Shown: positions 52,858-63,730, counted from the first letter of the stretch. The stretch is 64,000 bases of DNA from an uncultured Bacteroidales bacterium (GCA_944325435.1 CALVAC010000010.1:1-64000); one strand, 5' to 3'. Notes: generated from the sequence alone by a model not told the origin. A program made the numbers and translations.

Positions 52858-55800
52858 TCAGAATGTGAATGAAACCCCTGCTGTCAGGCCGAAAGCCCTC
52901 GGATATGCTGACCAGTCGAATCCCGGGGTAAGGACAGAATTCCTTGTGGAGACTTCCGGATCCGGGCCCGAATAGCGCGTCCAGGTCCAGATATTGTCAG
53001 CTGACACATATACTCTAAGGGTGTCGAAATGCATCCTTCTCAATACGCTCCTTGGAAGAGTATAACCTACAGAGACATTCTTCAGCCTGAGGTAAGATCC
53101 ATCCTCTACCACTCTCGAAGAATAGACATACATCCCGTTTGCATTGATCCTCGGAATGTCACTGTCAGGGTTTGTCGTGGCATCGAACCTGTCCACATAC
53201 GAAGCGAACTGGTTGAGGTTGGTGGTTGACCCGTTCTCGAAAATGAGACGGTTGGCATTGAGAATGTCGTTGCCATAGCTCCACGAGAAGAATATGTTCA
53301 CATCGAAACCATGGAAATAGAACGAGTTGCCGAAGCCTCCGGTGTGCAGAGGCTGGCCGCATCCGATGATGGTGCGGTCATTGTCATCCACCACCCCGTC
53401 GTTGTTGATATCCCTGTACTTCGGGTCTCCCGGACGCACCTGGTCCCGCCCGACACTCGACATATACGGGATGCCGTTCTTCAGATAGTTGCCGGTGAAC
53501 TCCTCCGGCTTGTATGTGCCATCATATATGAATCCGTACATCATTCCTGACGGCTTCCCGACCTGGGTTATGTATGGATACTGGCTGTTGAAGCGGTTCT
53601 CCCATGTCACCGAGGTCAGCAGGGACTGCTGTCCCGTGGTGAGGGCTGTCACCTTGTTGCGGTTGAGCGCGATATTGAACGAAGTCGTCCACTGGAAATT
53701 CTTCCTGTTGATATTTATGGTCTCCAGGGAGAACTCCCATCCGGAATTGCGCATGGAACCTATGTTCATCATAGCCGATGTATATCCGGTGGATGATGGT
53801 ATAGTGGCGTTGAGAAGCAGGTCGTATGTGTTCTTCATATACCAGTCGGCAGTGAACCTTATCCTGTCACCTTCGAAGAATGACAGGTCGATTCCGACAT
53901 CCCACTGCTCCGTAGTCTCCCACTTGAGATTTTCATTGGCCATATTGGCCGGATAGTAGCCAGGGACAATCTCCCCGTTGAACACATAGTCCGCAGAATC
54001 GGAACTGCCGGGAGAATAGGCGAGCTGGGCATAGAAATCATACGGGGTCGTGGTGCGGTTGTTTCCTGTCATACCCCATGAGAGACGGAGCTTTCCGTTC
54101 TTGAGCCAGCTGCTGTCCTTCAAAAGTTCCTCCCTGTTGAAGTTCCACGCCACAGATGCAGACGGGAAATATCCCCACTGGTTGTCTGTCGGGAACTTGG
54201 ATGACCCATCCGCCCTGAAGGATGCTGTCAGATAGTATTTGTACCTGTAGTTGTACTGCAGCCTGAACAGTCCCGACATCATCCTCCAGTTGCGTTCCCA
54301 CGGCACGACAGTCTGGTAATGTCCCGTGTGCATTCCGTTCAGTCCCAGTTCCTCTGTAGTCATGTTAGTAGCCCTGGTACCCTTGTAATCGTTTGTCTGG
54401 CCCTGGAAAGTGAGTCCTCCGAGCAGGGTAAGATGATGGGCGCGCCTGATATGCTTCGTCCAGGTGAGGGTGTTCTCGTTAAGCCATGTCACCCAGCTGG
54501 TCCAGTATATCGCACCGTTGATGCCGTTGCCGGATGGGGACCTTTCGTTGCCGGTATAGGTCATCAGCCCGTTGAATTCCTCCCTGCGGCGGTTCTGGAA
54601 TGTATATGTCCCCGTCACCTTGAGGACAAGGTCAGGGATGATCGTATATGTCAGGCCGAGCTGGCCGTTGAGATAATCCTCGATGGTCTTGCGGTACTCG
54701 TTGCGGACCGACAGCGCAGGATTGAACCGGTAATCGCTGGCATCCGCTATCTGTTCATCGAACGGCTGGTTCAGGAACTCATCATCCGTGGCAGTGTCCC
54801 ACAGCGGTTTCACCGGGCGGTATCCCCATACGGAATACATAAGCCATCCCGATGCGGAAGAAGAATTTGTCGCGGCCGTAGGATTGGTGCCTCCGGTAAT
54901 GATTCTGGAATAGTTCACATTCAGGTCCGCCTTTACCTTCTTGCCAATGTTCTGGGAGAAGTTGACCTTGCCCTGGTATCTCTGGAAATTTGAATTGACA
55001 ATGATACCATCCTGGTCTACCGCAGAGAATGTCACGGCGTATCTGTTGCCGGCCTCCTTGCTGCCGCCCGACAGGGATATATTGTAGTTCTGCACCAGAG
55101 CCGTACGGTATATCTTGTCCTGCCAGTCGTAAGTGGACACATTACGGTAATCCTCAAGGCTGTATGTGGTGCCATCGTGCGAAAGGTAGATATTCGTACT
55201 GCCTGTGGCGTTGTACTTGTCGGTCTGGAAGTCCACGAACTCGTAGGCATCCATAAGGTCGACCTTGTTGTATATCTTGTTGGCAGACCACGATGCGCTG
55301 AAGCTGACCTTCGGCTTGCCTTCCACACCCTGTTTCGTATTGATGACTATCACCCCGTTGGCACCCCTCGCACCGTATATCGCTGTGGCGGAAGCATCCT
55401 TGAGAATGTCAATGGACTCTATGTCGGCCGAGTTGAGAGAGAGAGCCATAGAACTTTCAGATGGGAAACCATCTATGACGTACAGAGGTGCACTGCTCTG
55501 TGTCAAGGAGTTGTTGCCCCTGATGACTATGTTTGCCTCCGCACCGAGCGAACCGTCGGATGTCGTGACCACCACTCCGGCTACCCTTCCGGTCAGGGCC
55601 TGGTCGAAATTGGTCACCGGCGTCTTCATTACCTCACCCATATCCACCTTGCTGATGGATCCGGTCAGGTCACGGCGCGTCACCGAACCGTAGCCGACGC
55701 TGACCACTTCCGCAGCATCAAGTGACAGCTGCTCCTCGGCCAAGGAAACATTGATCACCGCCCTCTTTGATACAGCCTCCTGCACCTCCTCGAATCCGAG

Positions 55801-56031
55801 GCAGGAGAATATGAGGGTAGCCGACTGAGGGACGGAAATCGTGTAGTTGCCATCCACGTCCGTCACTGTCCCGTTGGAGGTATTGCCCGACTCATATACT
55901 GTGACTGCTATAAGAGGTTCTCCCGAAGTGTCAGTTACCTTCCCCTTCACCTCCATATTCTGTGCTGACATTTCCAATACGGATGCCGCAAGAAGAGCCA
56001 GCGTTGTCAATAGTACAGTTAGTTTATACAT
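52858..56031 (-). CDS. SusC/RagA-like TonB-dependent transporter (PUL 2)
   Basis: A 1057-residue outer-membrane importer: signal peptide (1-23), carboxypeptidase-D-like domain (about 28-115), TonB plug (ALTGRVAGVVVTTSDG, LYVIDGFP) and barrel ending in GVSFTF. It has no STN domain, unlike the PUL 1 transporter, so this locus is probably controlled by a hybrid two-component or similar regulator outside the window. It follows the PL8 gene by 94 nt. Confidence 0.95.
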   Translation of the reverse strand: MYKLTVLLTTLALLAASVLEMSAQNMEVKGKVTDTSGEPLIAVTVYESGNTSNGTVTDVDGNYTISVPQSATLIFSCLGFEEVQEAVSKRAVINVSLAEEQLSLDAAEVVSVGYGSVTRRDLTGSISKVDMGEVMKTPVTNFDQALTGRVAGVVVTTSDGSLGAEANIVIRGNNSLTQSSAPLYVIDGFPSESSMALSLNSADIESIDILKDASATAIYGARGANGVIVINTKQGVEGKPKVSFSASWSANKIYNKVDLMDAYEFVDFQTDKYNATGSTNIYLSHDGTTYSLEDYRNVSTYDWQDKIYRTALVQNYNISLSGGSKEAGNRYAVTFSAVDQDGIIVNSNFQRYQGKVNFSQNIGKKVKADLNVNYSRIITGGTNPTAATNSSSASGWLMYSVWGYRPVKPLWDTATDDEFLNQPFDEQIADASDYRFNPALSVRNEYRKTIEDYLNGQLGLTYTIIPDLVLKVTGTYTFQNRRREEFNGLMTYTGNERSPSGNGINGAIYWTSWVTWLNENTLTWTKHIRRAHHLTLLGGLTFQGQTNDYKGTRATNMTTEELGLNGMHTGHYQTVVPWERNWRMMSGLFRLQYNYRYKYYLTASFRADGSSKFPTDNQWGYFPSASVAWNFNREELLKDSSWLKNGKLRLSWGMTGNNRTTTPYDFYAQLAYSPGSSDSADYVFNGEIVPGYYPANMANENLKWETTEQWDVGIDLSFFEGDRIRFTADWYMKNTYDLLLNATIPSSTGYTSAMMNIGSMRNSGWEFSLETININRKNFQWTTSFNIALNRNKVTALTTGQQSLLTSVTWENRFNSQYPYITQVGKPSGMMYGFIYDGTYKPEEFTGNYLKNGIPYMSSVGRDQVRPGDPKYRDINNDGVVDDNDRTIIGCGQPLHTGGFGNSFYFHGFDVNIFFSWSYGNDILNANRLIFENGSTTNLNQFASYVDRFDATTNPDSDIPRINANGMYVYSSRVVEDGSYLRLKNVSVGYTLPRSVLRRMHFDTLRVYVSADNIWTWTRYSGPDPEVSTRNSVLTPGFDWSAYPRAFGLTAGVSFTF

Positions 56032-56125
56032 TTGTGTCCGGTTTATATTAAAAACTTATATCAGATTCTTCGCTTCATCCTGGATGAAGGTTTTGAAAAC
56101 AGCCCGCCTCCGTCCGGATGCATTC

Positions 56126-59100
56126 CTACAGTCTCTTCAGGGTGAACTCCACCGGACGGCCATCAACGCACAATGCGGTCAGGACAGTCTTGCCGGCCTG
56201 CCTCTCCAGCTTCACATTCCCGGCAGAAGCCGCAAGTTCCCAGTCTCCATCCACAACCATTTTTTTCTGCAGCACCTGGCTCGGCTGCGGGGTCGTGTAT
56301 GCCTTCTGCGTAATGCCCAGGTCAGGAGTGCAGATGCTCACGACGGCAAGCCCATCCTCCCGTGTCCTCTCCATAACTATGGTCTCCGCATCTATTGATG
56401 ACACAGGAAGGTACGGCTTGGCTTCCTTGCCACCCGGCAGAGCCGCAAATGCATCTGCAGACGCGGAGCCATCATACGCTTTGTAACATATATAAGCCGT
56501 GATACCCGTGATATGGTCATTCACTACGTGGGCATCATTGTCCCGTCTGATCACAGTGTACGGGAGGTTCTTCGAAAATCTGTTCACATCCTTCATCGAT
56601 GGTCCGACCAGCATCATATATTCATACGAAGCGTTATCCGGAGAAACCCCGTGGTCGATATATGCCGTGACAAAGTCTCCTGTCCCTTCCTTTTTCCTCG
56701 TGTCGGATGGGGATGTCTGGGTCTGCTTGACCACATTCAGGCCTGTCCCGTCAGGAAGGATATATACATTCCCCTTGATGTCTGTGACTACTGCCTGCCC
56801 TCCGGATGCAAACCTGTAGTTCAGCGGGAACGAGTCGAACCAGTCCTCGTTGATGTCCACCTCGGCAGCCCTGTCATCAAGCCTGAGCTGGTACAGGGTG
56901 GTCTCTGTCGGATAAGATGAACTGTTTGTGATGCCGCTGCCGATGAAGACAATCCTGTTGTCGAAACAGAACACGCTCTTGGTAGCGGTGGCACCGGCAC
57001 AGAAGTTCGGCCGGTCTTTCTCGGTATATGTGAACGCAAGCACTCCGTTCCTGCCTTCAAGAGAGGACACACCCGGGAATCTCGAATCGTTCCTTTCCAT
57101 AAGAGTGCCTTTCAGAGGGCTGTCAAGCAGCTCGAAAGGGAGATGGATTGTCGTCGCTCCGGGCATCCTGTTCCAGTCCCAACCCTCCTGGGAATACCCG
57201 CTCTCCCTGGCGGATACCGGCTTGCCGGTCCCGATCAGCTGGGCTGTACCGTAGCTCTGGTATCTGCCGTAGCGGTTGTCGGCAGCATAGATCTCCGCAC
57301 TCCATACATCCGAGTTGTATGCCTTCAGAGACAGCATCCAGCCATCCCTGCGATGGATGCCGAGAGCGGCATAGTTCAGGACGAAGAAACCTTCAGGGGC
57401 AGCCGATGCCGATGAGATTCCGGCCTTGCGAAGAGCAGTGACCGTCTCGGGGTTCTCACCACCGAGATAAAGATATGCACCTCCGAGCTCCGGATCGGCC
57501 TCAAGTCCGGATCCGGTCAGGTCTCCGAGCAGGGCAAGGGATGCAAAAGCCTCGATGTCAGCCTTCGGGATGAACCCGTTGAAAGGATGCCTTCCGCATA
57601 TCCCGACACCCCAGTCGGTAAGGTTGCAATAATCCCTCATGGTAAGCAGGGCATGCTTGAATGTGCGCCGTGCATCTTCTGTAATCACGAAATCAGTATC
57701 CTGTGTATAATGGCAGAAATCCCCGACTGCGGCGAACGCCCCCACCGAATACGCCGGATAATGCCCCCCATGATGGAACGATGTCCCGTCCACCTTGAGA
57801 CCGCCGATAGTTCCCGGAGAATATGCAAGAGACCCTGAAAGCCATTCTCCGAGACATTTCATCTTTGTATATCTCTCTGCCGGATCTGATGCCATCATGG
57901 CGGATATGACCTTCGCATCCAGCAGAGTGTTCCAGCTGTCGAGAATCTCGTCCCTGCCGTACGGGAACGGCTTGCGCGTCTCCTGAAGCCCGCTCCAGTA
58001 TTCGAGTACCTTCACATATTCATCGGTCTTGCCGGCTGCCTCTATCTCATCCCTGAGCAGCCACATGCCCAGGTACAGTTCCCTGATCTGGTATCCGTAG
58101 TGGTGGTTCGTGCCCTGGCCGCTTCCGTATGCGAAACCCTGGTCAATCGCGTGGTCAAAAGCTACGAAAACCTTGTCGAGATTGTCTTTGTTCCCGGTGT
58201 ACCAATAGTCCTGCGCATAATAATAGATCATCTGCCCGATAAAACGGATGCGCATCTCCCCGAGAGAGTTGTTGAACTCATCATCGCTGAGCAGAGGGGC
58301 CCCTGTGACAGACCCGTCAGGGAGCCTCTTCAACCCGTATTTTGCATACATGTCATCGGCCCTTTTCAGAAGCGTGTTCTTGACATACGCCTCGCTGGAA
58401 TTGTTCGCGGCGATGAACCTGTCCATCCTCTGCTCCACAAGGTCCAGCATCGCCTGCCGTTCCCCGGTCAGAGGCTGCACCTCCGGTGCCGGATATTGCT
58501 CCCATTCCCACAGGCGGCACCAGTGCCACATGTTCCTGCGGAGATGGTTGTTGTTGTCAGGGATCTGCATGTCCGGGGTAATCTGGTCATGGAGCTTCAC
58601 CGTACGGAAAGAGAGCCTGTCCAGGTATATGGCGCCCGAAGCGATTGACTGCGGCACCGTGACAGTCATCCTGGCCACGTTCTTCGGTCTGTCAGCGACC
58701 TTGATGTCACCGTAATAGCCTCCGTCAGGGGTATGCATGTCGATATATTTGACCCACGCCGTCCTCCAGCCTGCATAGCCTATATTGAAGTCGAAATGGC
58801 AGATCTCCTCGCCGCTCCAGTTCCAGAATGTGAAACGCAGAGGCTCATCTGCAGGGACAGTGTTGTATATCCAGACCATGATTCCTGCCCCGTTCACTTT
58901 CATTGAAGCCTCCATATCGAGGAAATCCTCGAACACGAGAGTTGCAGGCCCATCCCACTCGAATTTGAGGGAATGGCTCCCATCCTTGAACTTCTCTCCG
59001 GAAGAGGCCACCGTCCCACGGCCTTCAACCTTGACAAAACCAGGAACTCCGGACTCGAAATTATGCTGGGCATTGACAGCGGCCTCCGCAGCAGCCGGGA

Positions 59101-59143
59101 GCGCCATCATCGGGAACAGTATCAGAAAGAATCTTTTTAACAT
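56126..59143 (-). CDS. PL8 chondroitin ABC-type lyase 1
   Basis: A 1005-residue exported lyase (signal peptide about 1-21). The order is an N-terminal carbohydrate-binding-like sandwich (about 28-180), an alpha/alpha toroid (200-560) and beta-sandwich domains. Residues H458, Y465, R518 and E617 fall at the spacing of the catalytic His, Tyr, Arg and Glu of chondroitin ABC lyase I, in FHHGGHYPAY, CGRHP and WSAEIY. It cleaves chondroitin sulfates or hyaluronan by beta-elimination into unsaturated disaccharides. Upstream of susC in the leftward operon. Confidence 0.92.
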   Translation of the reverse strand: MLKRFFLILFPMMALPAAAEAAVNAQHNFESGVPGFVKVEGRGTVASSGEKFKDGSHSLKFEWDGPATLVFEDFLDMEASMKVNGAGIMVWIYNTVPADEPLRFTFWNWSGEEICHFDFNIGYAGWRTAWVKYIDMHTPDGGYYGDIKVADRPKNVARMTVTVPQSIASGAIYLDRLSFRTVKLHDQITPDMQIPDNNNHLRRNMWHWCRLWEWEQYPAPEVQPLTGERQAMLDLVEQRMDRFIAANNSSEAYVKNTLLKRADDMYAKYGLKRLPDGSVTGAPLLSDDEFNNSLGEMRIRFIGQMIYYYAQDYWYTGNKDNLDKVFVAFDHAIDQGFAYGSGQGTNHHYGYQIRELYLGMWLLRDEIEAAGKTDEYVKVLEYWSGLQETRKPFPYGRDEILDSWNTLLDAKVISAMMASDPAERYTKMKCLGEWLSGSLAYSPGTIGGLKVDGTSFHHGGHYPAYSVGAFAAVGDFCHYTQDTDFVITEDARRTFKHALLTMRDYCNLTDWGVGICGRHPFNGFIPKADIEAFASLALLGDLTGSGLEADPELGGAYLYLGGENPETVTALRKAGISSASAAPEGFFVLNYAALGIHRRDGWMLSLKAYNSDVWSAEIYAADNRYGRYQSYGTAQLIGTGKPVSARESGYSQEGWDWNRMPGATTIHLPFELLDSPLKGTLMERNDSRFPGVSSLEGRNGVLAFTYTEKDRPNFCAGATATKSVFCFDNRIVFIGSGITNSSSYPTETTLYQLRLDDRAAEVDINEDWFDSFPLNYRFASGGQAVVTDIKGNVYILPDGTGLNVVKQTQTSPSDTRKKEGTGDFVTAYIDHGVSPDNASYEYMMLVGPSMKDVNRFSKNLPYTVIRRDNDAHVVNDHITGITAYICYKAYDGSASADAFAALPGGKEAKPYLPVSSIDAETIVMERTREDGLAVVSICTPDLGITQKAYTTPQPSQVLQKKMVVDGDWELAASAGNVKLERQAGKTVLTALCVDGRPVEFTLKRL

Positions 59144-59169
59144 AATTATGCGATCAGTTTGCAGACTTG

Positions 59170-59200
59170 CAAATTTATCAAAATTTCAGGTTATTGCAAT
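59170..59200 (-). promoter_or_regulatory. Promoter of the leftward PUL 2 operon
   Basis: Leftward: ATTG at 59197-59200, 19-bp spacer, TAAATTTG at 59170-59177, 26 bp before the PL8 ATG. Confidence 0.55.
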
Positions 59201-59227
59201 ATCAAAATTTTTATTTTAAGGGCAGGC

Positions 59228-59258
59228 TTTGAGTTTAACCAATATTTTTATATATTTG
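59228..59258 (+). promoter_or_regulatory. Promoter of the rightward PUL 2 operon
   Basis: TTTG at 59228-59231, 19-bp spacer, TATATTTG at 59251-59258, a full match to the consensus. It lies 47 bp before the GH88 gene and back to back with the PL8 promoter, so one regulator could serve both. Confidence 0.7.
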
Positions 59259-59305
59259 TAAGCTATTGCATATCAGCAATTGCAATTTGGACCTAATTTT
59301 TAATT

Positions 59306-60544
59306 ATGATAAATAAACCTGCTATGAACCTCAAGACAGCCCTGGCCGCAGGCATCGCCGCAATGGCCGCCATTTCCTGCAACACTGAGACTGACATCAT
59401 TACGGAAAACATCGGAAACGCGAAAGTGCAGATCGGGGCGCTCATGGAAGCCTCCGAGGCCGGAGACACGGTGCGCATCCCTTCGTCCTTCCAGGATGGC
59501 GAGATCGTATATGTACCTACGGATGACTGGGTAAGCGGCTTCTTCGCCGGGACCCTATGGTACATGTACGAACTGACCGGAGATGAGATGTGGGCAGAAC
59601 ACGCAAGGAAACATACGGAAATTCTCGACAGCATCCAGTACCTCACATGGCACCACGATGTCGGGTTCATGATATACGACAGCTACGGCAACGGCTTGAG
59701 GCTCAAGAATATCCCGGGATACAAGGATGTATGCGTCACCACGGCTAAATCCCTGTCGACCAGATTCAGGCCAGGAGCAGGCATCATCCAGTCTTGGAAT
59801 GTGGACCGCGGATGGCAGTCCGAAAGGGGCTGGACCTGCCCTGTCATCATAGACAATATGATGAATCTCGAGCTCCTTTTCAAGGCCACTGAATTCAGCG
59901 GGGACTCCACCTACGCGAAGATAGCCATCAGCCACGCAGACAAGACAATGGAGAACCATTTCCGTCCGGACTACAGCTGCTATCATGTCGTGGACTACGA
60001 CCCGGAGACAGGGGAAGTCCTCCACAGGTGCACCGCCCAGGGATATGCGGACGAATCCGCATGGGCAAGAGGACAGTCATGGGCACTGTACGGCTACACT
60101 GTGGCATACCGGTTCACCGGCGACGAGAAATACCTGAAGCAGGCGGAAAATGTCGCAGGATTCATATTCAACGACCCGAACATGCCGGAAGACCTTGTCC
60201 CGTACTGGGATTTCGATGCTCCGGACATTCCTGACGCATACAGGGATGTCTCTTCAGCCGCAGTGAACGCATCCGCCCTCTACGAGCTGAGCTATCTCAC
60301 CGGCAAGGCATCCTACAAGGAGAAGGCCGACAGGATCATCGAATCGTTGTCAACACCGGCATACAGGGCAGCGCAGGGCACAAACGGAGGATTCATCCTG
60401 ATGCACTCAGTAGGGAGCATCCCTCACGGCAGCAGCATAGATGTCCCGCTCAACTATGCGGACTATTATTTCCTCGAAGCCCTCATCCGCAAGCGCAACA
60501 TCGAGAACGGTATGGCACCCGTGCCGGGAGATCCGGAGAAATAG
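59306..60544 (+). CDS. GH88 unsaturated glucuronyl hydrolase
   Basis: A 412-residue lipoprotein (lipobox AISC, cysteine at 25) that removes the 4,5-unsaturated uronate from disaccharides made by the PL8 lyases. The two essential aspartates of the family are visible: D118 in WHHDVGF and D183 in PVIIDNMMNLELLF. Alpha/alpha six-barrel of normal length. The start may be the second ATG at 59324. First gene of the rightward operon, 29 nt before the second PL8 gene. Confidence 0.93.
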   Translation: MINKPAMNLKTALAAGIAAMAAISCNTETDIITENIGNAKVQIGALMEASEAGDTVRIPSSFQDGEIVYVPTDDWVSGFFAGTLWYMYELTGDEMWAEHARKHTEILDSIQYLTWHHDVGFMIYDSYGNGLRLKNIPGYKDVCVTTAKSLSTRFRPGAGIIQSWNVDRGWQSERGWTCPVIIDNMMNLELLFKATEFSGDSTYAKIAISHADKTMENHFRPDYSCYHVVDYDPETGEVLHRCTAQGYADESAWARGQSWALYGYTVAYRFTGDEKYLKQAENVAGFIFNDPNMPEDLVPYWDFDAPDIPDAYRDVSSAAVNASALYELSYLTGKASYKEKADRIIESLSTPAYRAAQGTNGGFILMHSVGSIPHGSSIDVPLNYADYYFLEALIRKRNIENGMAPVPGDPEK

Positions 60545-60573
60545 CCTTATCCACGACAAATAAACATATCTGA

Positions 60574-63500
60574 ATGATTACGGACCGTATAATAATGACA
60601 CTCGCCGTGCTGCTGTCGTCAATACTGACGGCGGCAGCACAATATACAGATTTCCCCGGGCATAAAGAAATCCTGTCCTTCGAACAGGAGACGGCTCCCG
60701 TATATGCTCTCAAGAAATCCTCCGTAAGCCTCTCCCCCCTGCACTCCAAGCTCGGAGAGAAATCCCTGCTGTGGAAATGGAAGAAAGGAGGGGCCGGGAT
60801 AGAGATCCGGGGTGAAGTCCCTTACCTGGAGAAGAACCCGAACCCGAAAGAGACATCCGTCTCCTCCTTTGTCTTCTGGATATATTCGGAAGCCCCGATG
60901 GATGGAGAGCTCAGGTTCTCGTTCATGAAAGGGGACAGTCTATGCTGCGGATTCAGCTACGGGCTGGATTTCAAAGGATGGAGAGGTGCGTGGGTCGCTT
61001 TCGGCAGGGATATGGAAGGGTCTCCGGAAGAGGGAATGGACAGGGTCGTGATAACCGCACCTGAAGGGATAAAGAAAGGGCGGCTGTTCCTTGATGGGAT
61101 AATCACTTCTGTTTTCGAGGATGTGAGACACCATACCGCTGACTTCCAGGCGCCTTTCATCAATAGGGAGACCACGATGCACTGGCTGGTACTTCTGAAC
61201 AGCTGGAAAAAGACGCTCGACATCACCCCGGAGCAGACAATATCCGCAGAGGACATCGCCCAGATGGACACCGTACGGGACAGGTTCATAACCCTCGTTA
61301 CAGCAGGGAAGAAAGCTATGGATGCCGGACAGCTCAGGAAACAGTTCGACAGCTACGGGATAACATGGAACAAGGACGGAACGATACGGGGCAAGCCTGT
61401 ATTTTTCACACGGTACGGAGAGACATATATAAATGCCGGCATTCCGGATGCTTCGGAGAGATTCTCCGAGAACGGACAGCTCCTGCGTCCCGCAAACGAC
61501 TTCCTGTTCAACCTGGCACTCGCGTATATGAATGCGGACGACCAGGCATTGAAAGATGAGATTGCTGAAATGTATGTCACGATGACCAGACATCTGCTTG
61601 ACCAGGGCTATGCCGCAGGAAGCGCCCTCGGCACCCTGCATCATCTCGGCTACAGCATGCGGAACTTCTATACCGCTCCAGTGATAATGAAGGATGTCCT
61701 CGAAGAGGCCGGACTGGCGGAAGAAGTACAGCAGGCTATGGAATGGTTCTCGGGAGTCGGGGAAGTGAAGATGGCTCCGACTGAACCCGGAATGGACATA
61801 GACGCATTCAACACCTCGCTGATGGGGCGTACGGCATCCCTGCTGATGCTTGCAGACACTCCTTATAAGAAAGCTTACCTGCAGGCTCTTTCGAGATGGA
61901 TTGACAACGGGTTCCGGTACGCCGGAGGATTCAGGCCGGCATTCAAGCCTGACGGGACGGTCCAGCACCACAGGAAAGCCTACCCGGCATACGCGACCGG
62001 AGGTTTCGACGGGGCGGTCAATGCAGTCTGGATGCTGCACGGGACAGACTACGCCATTTCCGAGACAGGACACAATATACTGAAGAAAGCCCTGCTTGAA
62101 ATGAGGTTCTACTGCAACAAGAAATCATTCCCGCTGGCTATGTCAGGAAGGCATCCTGATGGCAAGGGAGTACTCATCCCCGGCCAGTACGGGCTTCTGG
62201 CGGATGCGGGATCACCGGATGGGACAGCCGCGACAGACAAGGAGCTTGCGGAGGCATACCTGAGGCTTGACCCTGACGGGAAATGGAGCAAGAAGTTCCT
62301 GGCGGCCGGATTCACGGCGGAGAAATCGCCTTCCGGATGCCACTCATACCCGTTCAACTGTTCGCTCACATACAGGCAGGATGACTGGTCCGTGACAATA
62401 GCCGGACACAGCAGGTACCTGTGGTCTGCGGAAATATACAACGGAGCCAACCATTACGGACGCTACCTCACCCACGGGAGCATGCAGATTCTCGCCGATG
62501 GAGTCCCGGAAATCAGCTGCCCCGGAAGCGGATACCGGATGGAAGGCTGGGACTGGTGCCATATCCCGGGAGCTACGGCAGCACAGATCCCGATGGAAGC
62601 CATGAAGGCGGATGTCAGGAATGTGGATGAATTCTCGGGCTACGAGGAGATGCTGCTTTCTGACGAATGGTTCGCAGGCGGAGTGACCCACAAGGGCAAT
62701 GCCGGAGCGTATGCAATGATTCTGCACGAGCACGACAAATACAACGGGTCGCTCCGGGCACGCAAGTCATATTTCGCTTTCGGCAACAGAGTCATCGCCC
62801 TCGGTTCCGACCTGGAGAATTTCCTTCCGGGGTCTTCCCTCCATACCACTCTGTTCCAGAATGTGCTGACCGACCCGCAGCAGGATATAACCAGGGTCAA
62901 CGGAGGTGCAATAGCCGCACGCGAATTCCATCACGAATACCAGGGGAATCTGATAACGGTGCAGGACAGGTTCGGCAATGCGTGGTTCGTGAAAGACGGC
63001 AAGGTGGCCGTGTCAAGAGGGCTGCAGCATTCTTTACACGAAGAGACGGATGCCCCGACGGAAGGATATTTCGAGAAAGCGTACATCTGCCACGGAGACA
63101 TAGTGAGCAAGGGCGCCATAAACGGGAATGTATATATGAAGGACTCATACGAATATATGACCGTGATACATGCTGACGAAGACGAAATCCGGAGATATTC
63201 GGAGAAGCTCCCGTACACCATCATCCGATGCGACAGCAAGGCCCACATCATCCGGGACGAACTCTCAGGCATCATCTCCGGTGCCATCTTCGAGGAACTC
63301 GGGGATGATGACACATCTGACAGCACGGCAAGGCTTTCCGGGATAGTGGAATCCACCCCGTGCATGGTCATGATGAGCCGTTCAGGTGCGATAATGACCT
63401 TGAGCGCGAGCAATCCGGACCTCAACCTCTATGATGGAGAAAGCGATGAAGTGCTCGATGAGCACGGAGACAGGGTGGAGAGGAGTGTCTACGGAAGGGA

Positions 63501-63684
63501 ATGGATCGACAACCCGTGCGGAGACACCGGAATCGACTTGACCATAAGAGGCCGCTGGAGGCTGGAAGACGCAGGGAAGAGCGATGTCTCGGTCAAGGTG
63601 GAAGGAGACAACACCAGCATCCACTTCTCGACAAGAGAAGCCAGGACTGAAGAAATAAGGCTCTCCCGCATTATAGGAGAATAG
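60574..63684 (+). CDS. PL8 chondroitin ABC-type lyase 2
   Basis: A 1036-residue exported lyase (signal peptide about 1-22) with the same domain order as the first PL8 enzyme but strongly diverged. H466, Y473, R526 and E620 match the catalytic set, in QHHRKAYPAY, SGRHP and WSAEIYN. TLHHLGYSMRNF forms part of the substrate cleft. Having two such lyases suggests different sulfation patterns, sites or exo/endo modes. Lies between GH88 and the sulfatase. Confidence 0.92.
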   Translation: MITDRIIMTLAVLLSSILTAAAQYTDFPGHKEILSFEQETAPVYALKKSSVSLSPLHSKLGEKSLLWKWKKGGAGIEIRGEVPYLEKNPNPKETSVSSFVFWIYSEAPMDGELRFSFMKGDSLCCGFSYGLDFKGWRGAWVAFGRDMEGSPEEGMDRVVITAPEGIKKGRLFLDGIITSVFEDVRHHTADFQAPFINRETTMHWLVLLNSWKKTLDITPEQTISAEDIAQMDTVRDRFITLVTAGKKAMDAGQLRKQFDSYGITWNKDGTIRGKPVFFTRYGETYINAGIPDASERFSENGQLLRPANDFLFNLALAYMNADDQALKDEIAEMYVTMTRHLLDQGYAAGSALGTLHHLGYSMRNFYTAPVIMKDVLEEAGLAEEVQQAMEWFSGVGEVKMAPTEPGMDIDAFNTSLMGRTASLLMLADTPYKKAYLQALSRWIDNGFRYAGGFRPAFKPDGTVQHHRKAYPAYATGGFDGAVNAVWMLHGTDYAISETGHNILKKALLEMRFYCNKKSFPLAMSGRHPDGKGVLIPGQYGLLADAGSPDGTAATDKELAEAYLRLDPDGKWSKKFLAAGFTAEKSPSGCHSYPFNCSLTYRQDDWSVTIAGHSRYLWSAEIYNGANHYGRYLTHGSMQILADGVPEISCPGSGYRMEGWDWCHIPGATAAQIPMEAMKADVRNVDEFSGYEEMLLSDEWFAGGVTHKGNAGAYAMILHEHDKYNGSLRARKSYFAFGNRVIALGSDLENFLPGSSLHTTLFQNVLTDPQQDITRVNGGAIAAREFHHEYQGNLITVQDRFGNAWFVKDGKVAVSRGLQHSLHEETDAPTEGYFEKAYICHGDIVSKGAINGNVYMKDSYEYMTVIHADEDEIRRYSEKLPYTIIRCDSKAHIIRDELSGIISGAIFEELGDDDTSDSTARLSGIVESTPCMVMMSRSGAIMTLSASNPDLNLYDGESDEVLDEHGDRVERSVYGREWIDNPCGDTGIDLTIRGRWRLEDAGKSDVSVKVEGDNTSIHFSTREARTEEIRLSRIIGE

Positions 63685-63730
63685 TCCCGGACTGGCACAG
63701 CGACATTCAACATTTGAAAATCCACGCAAG

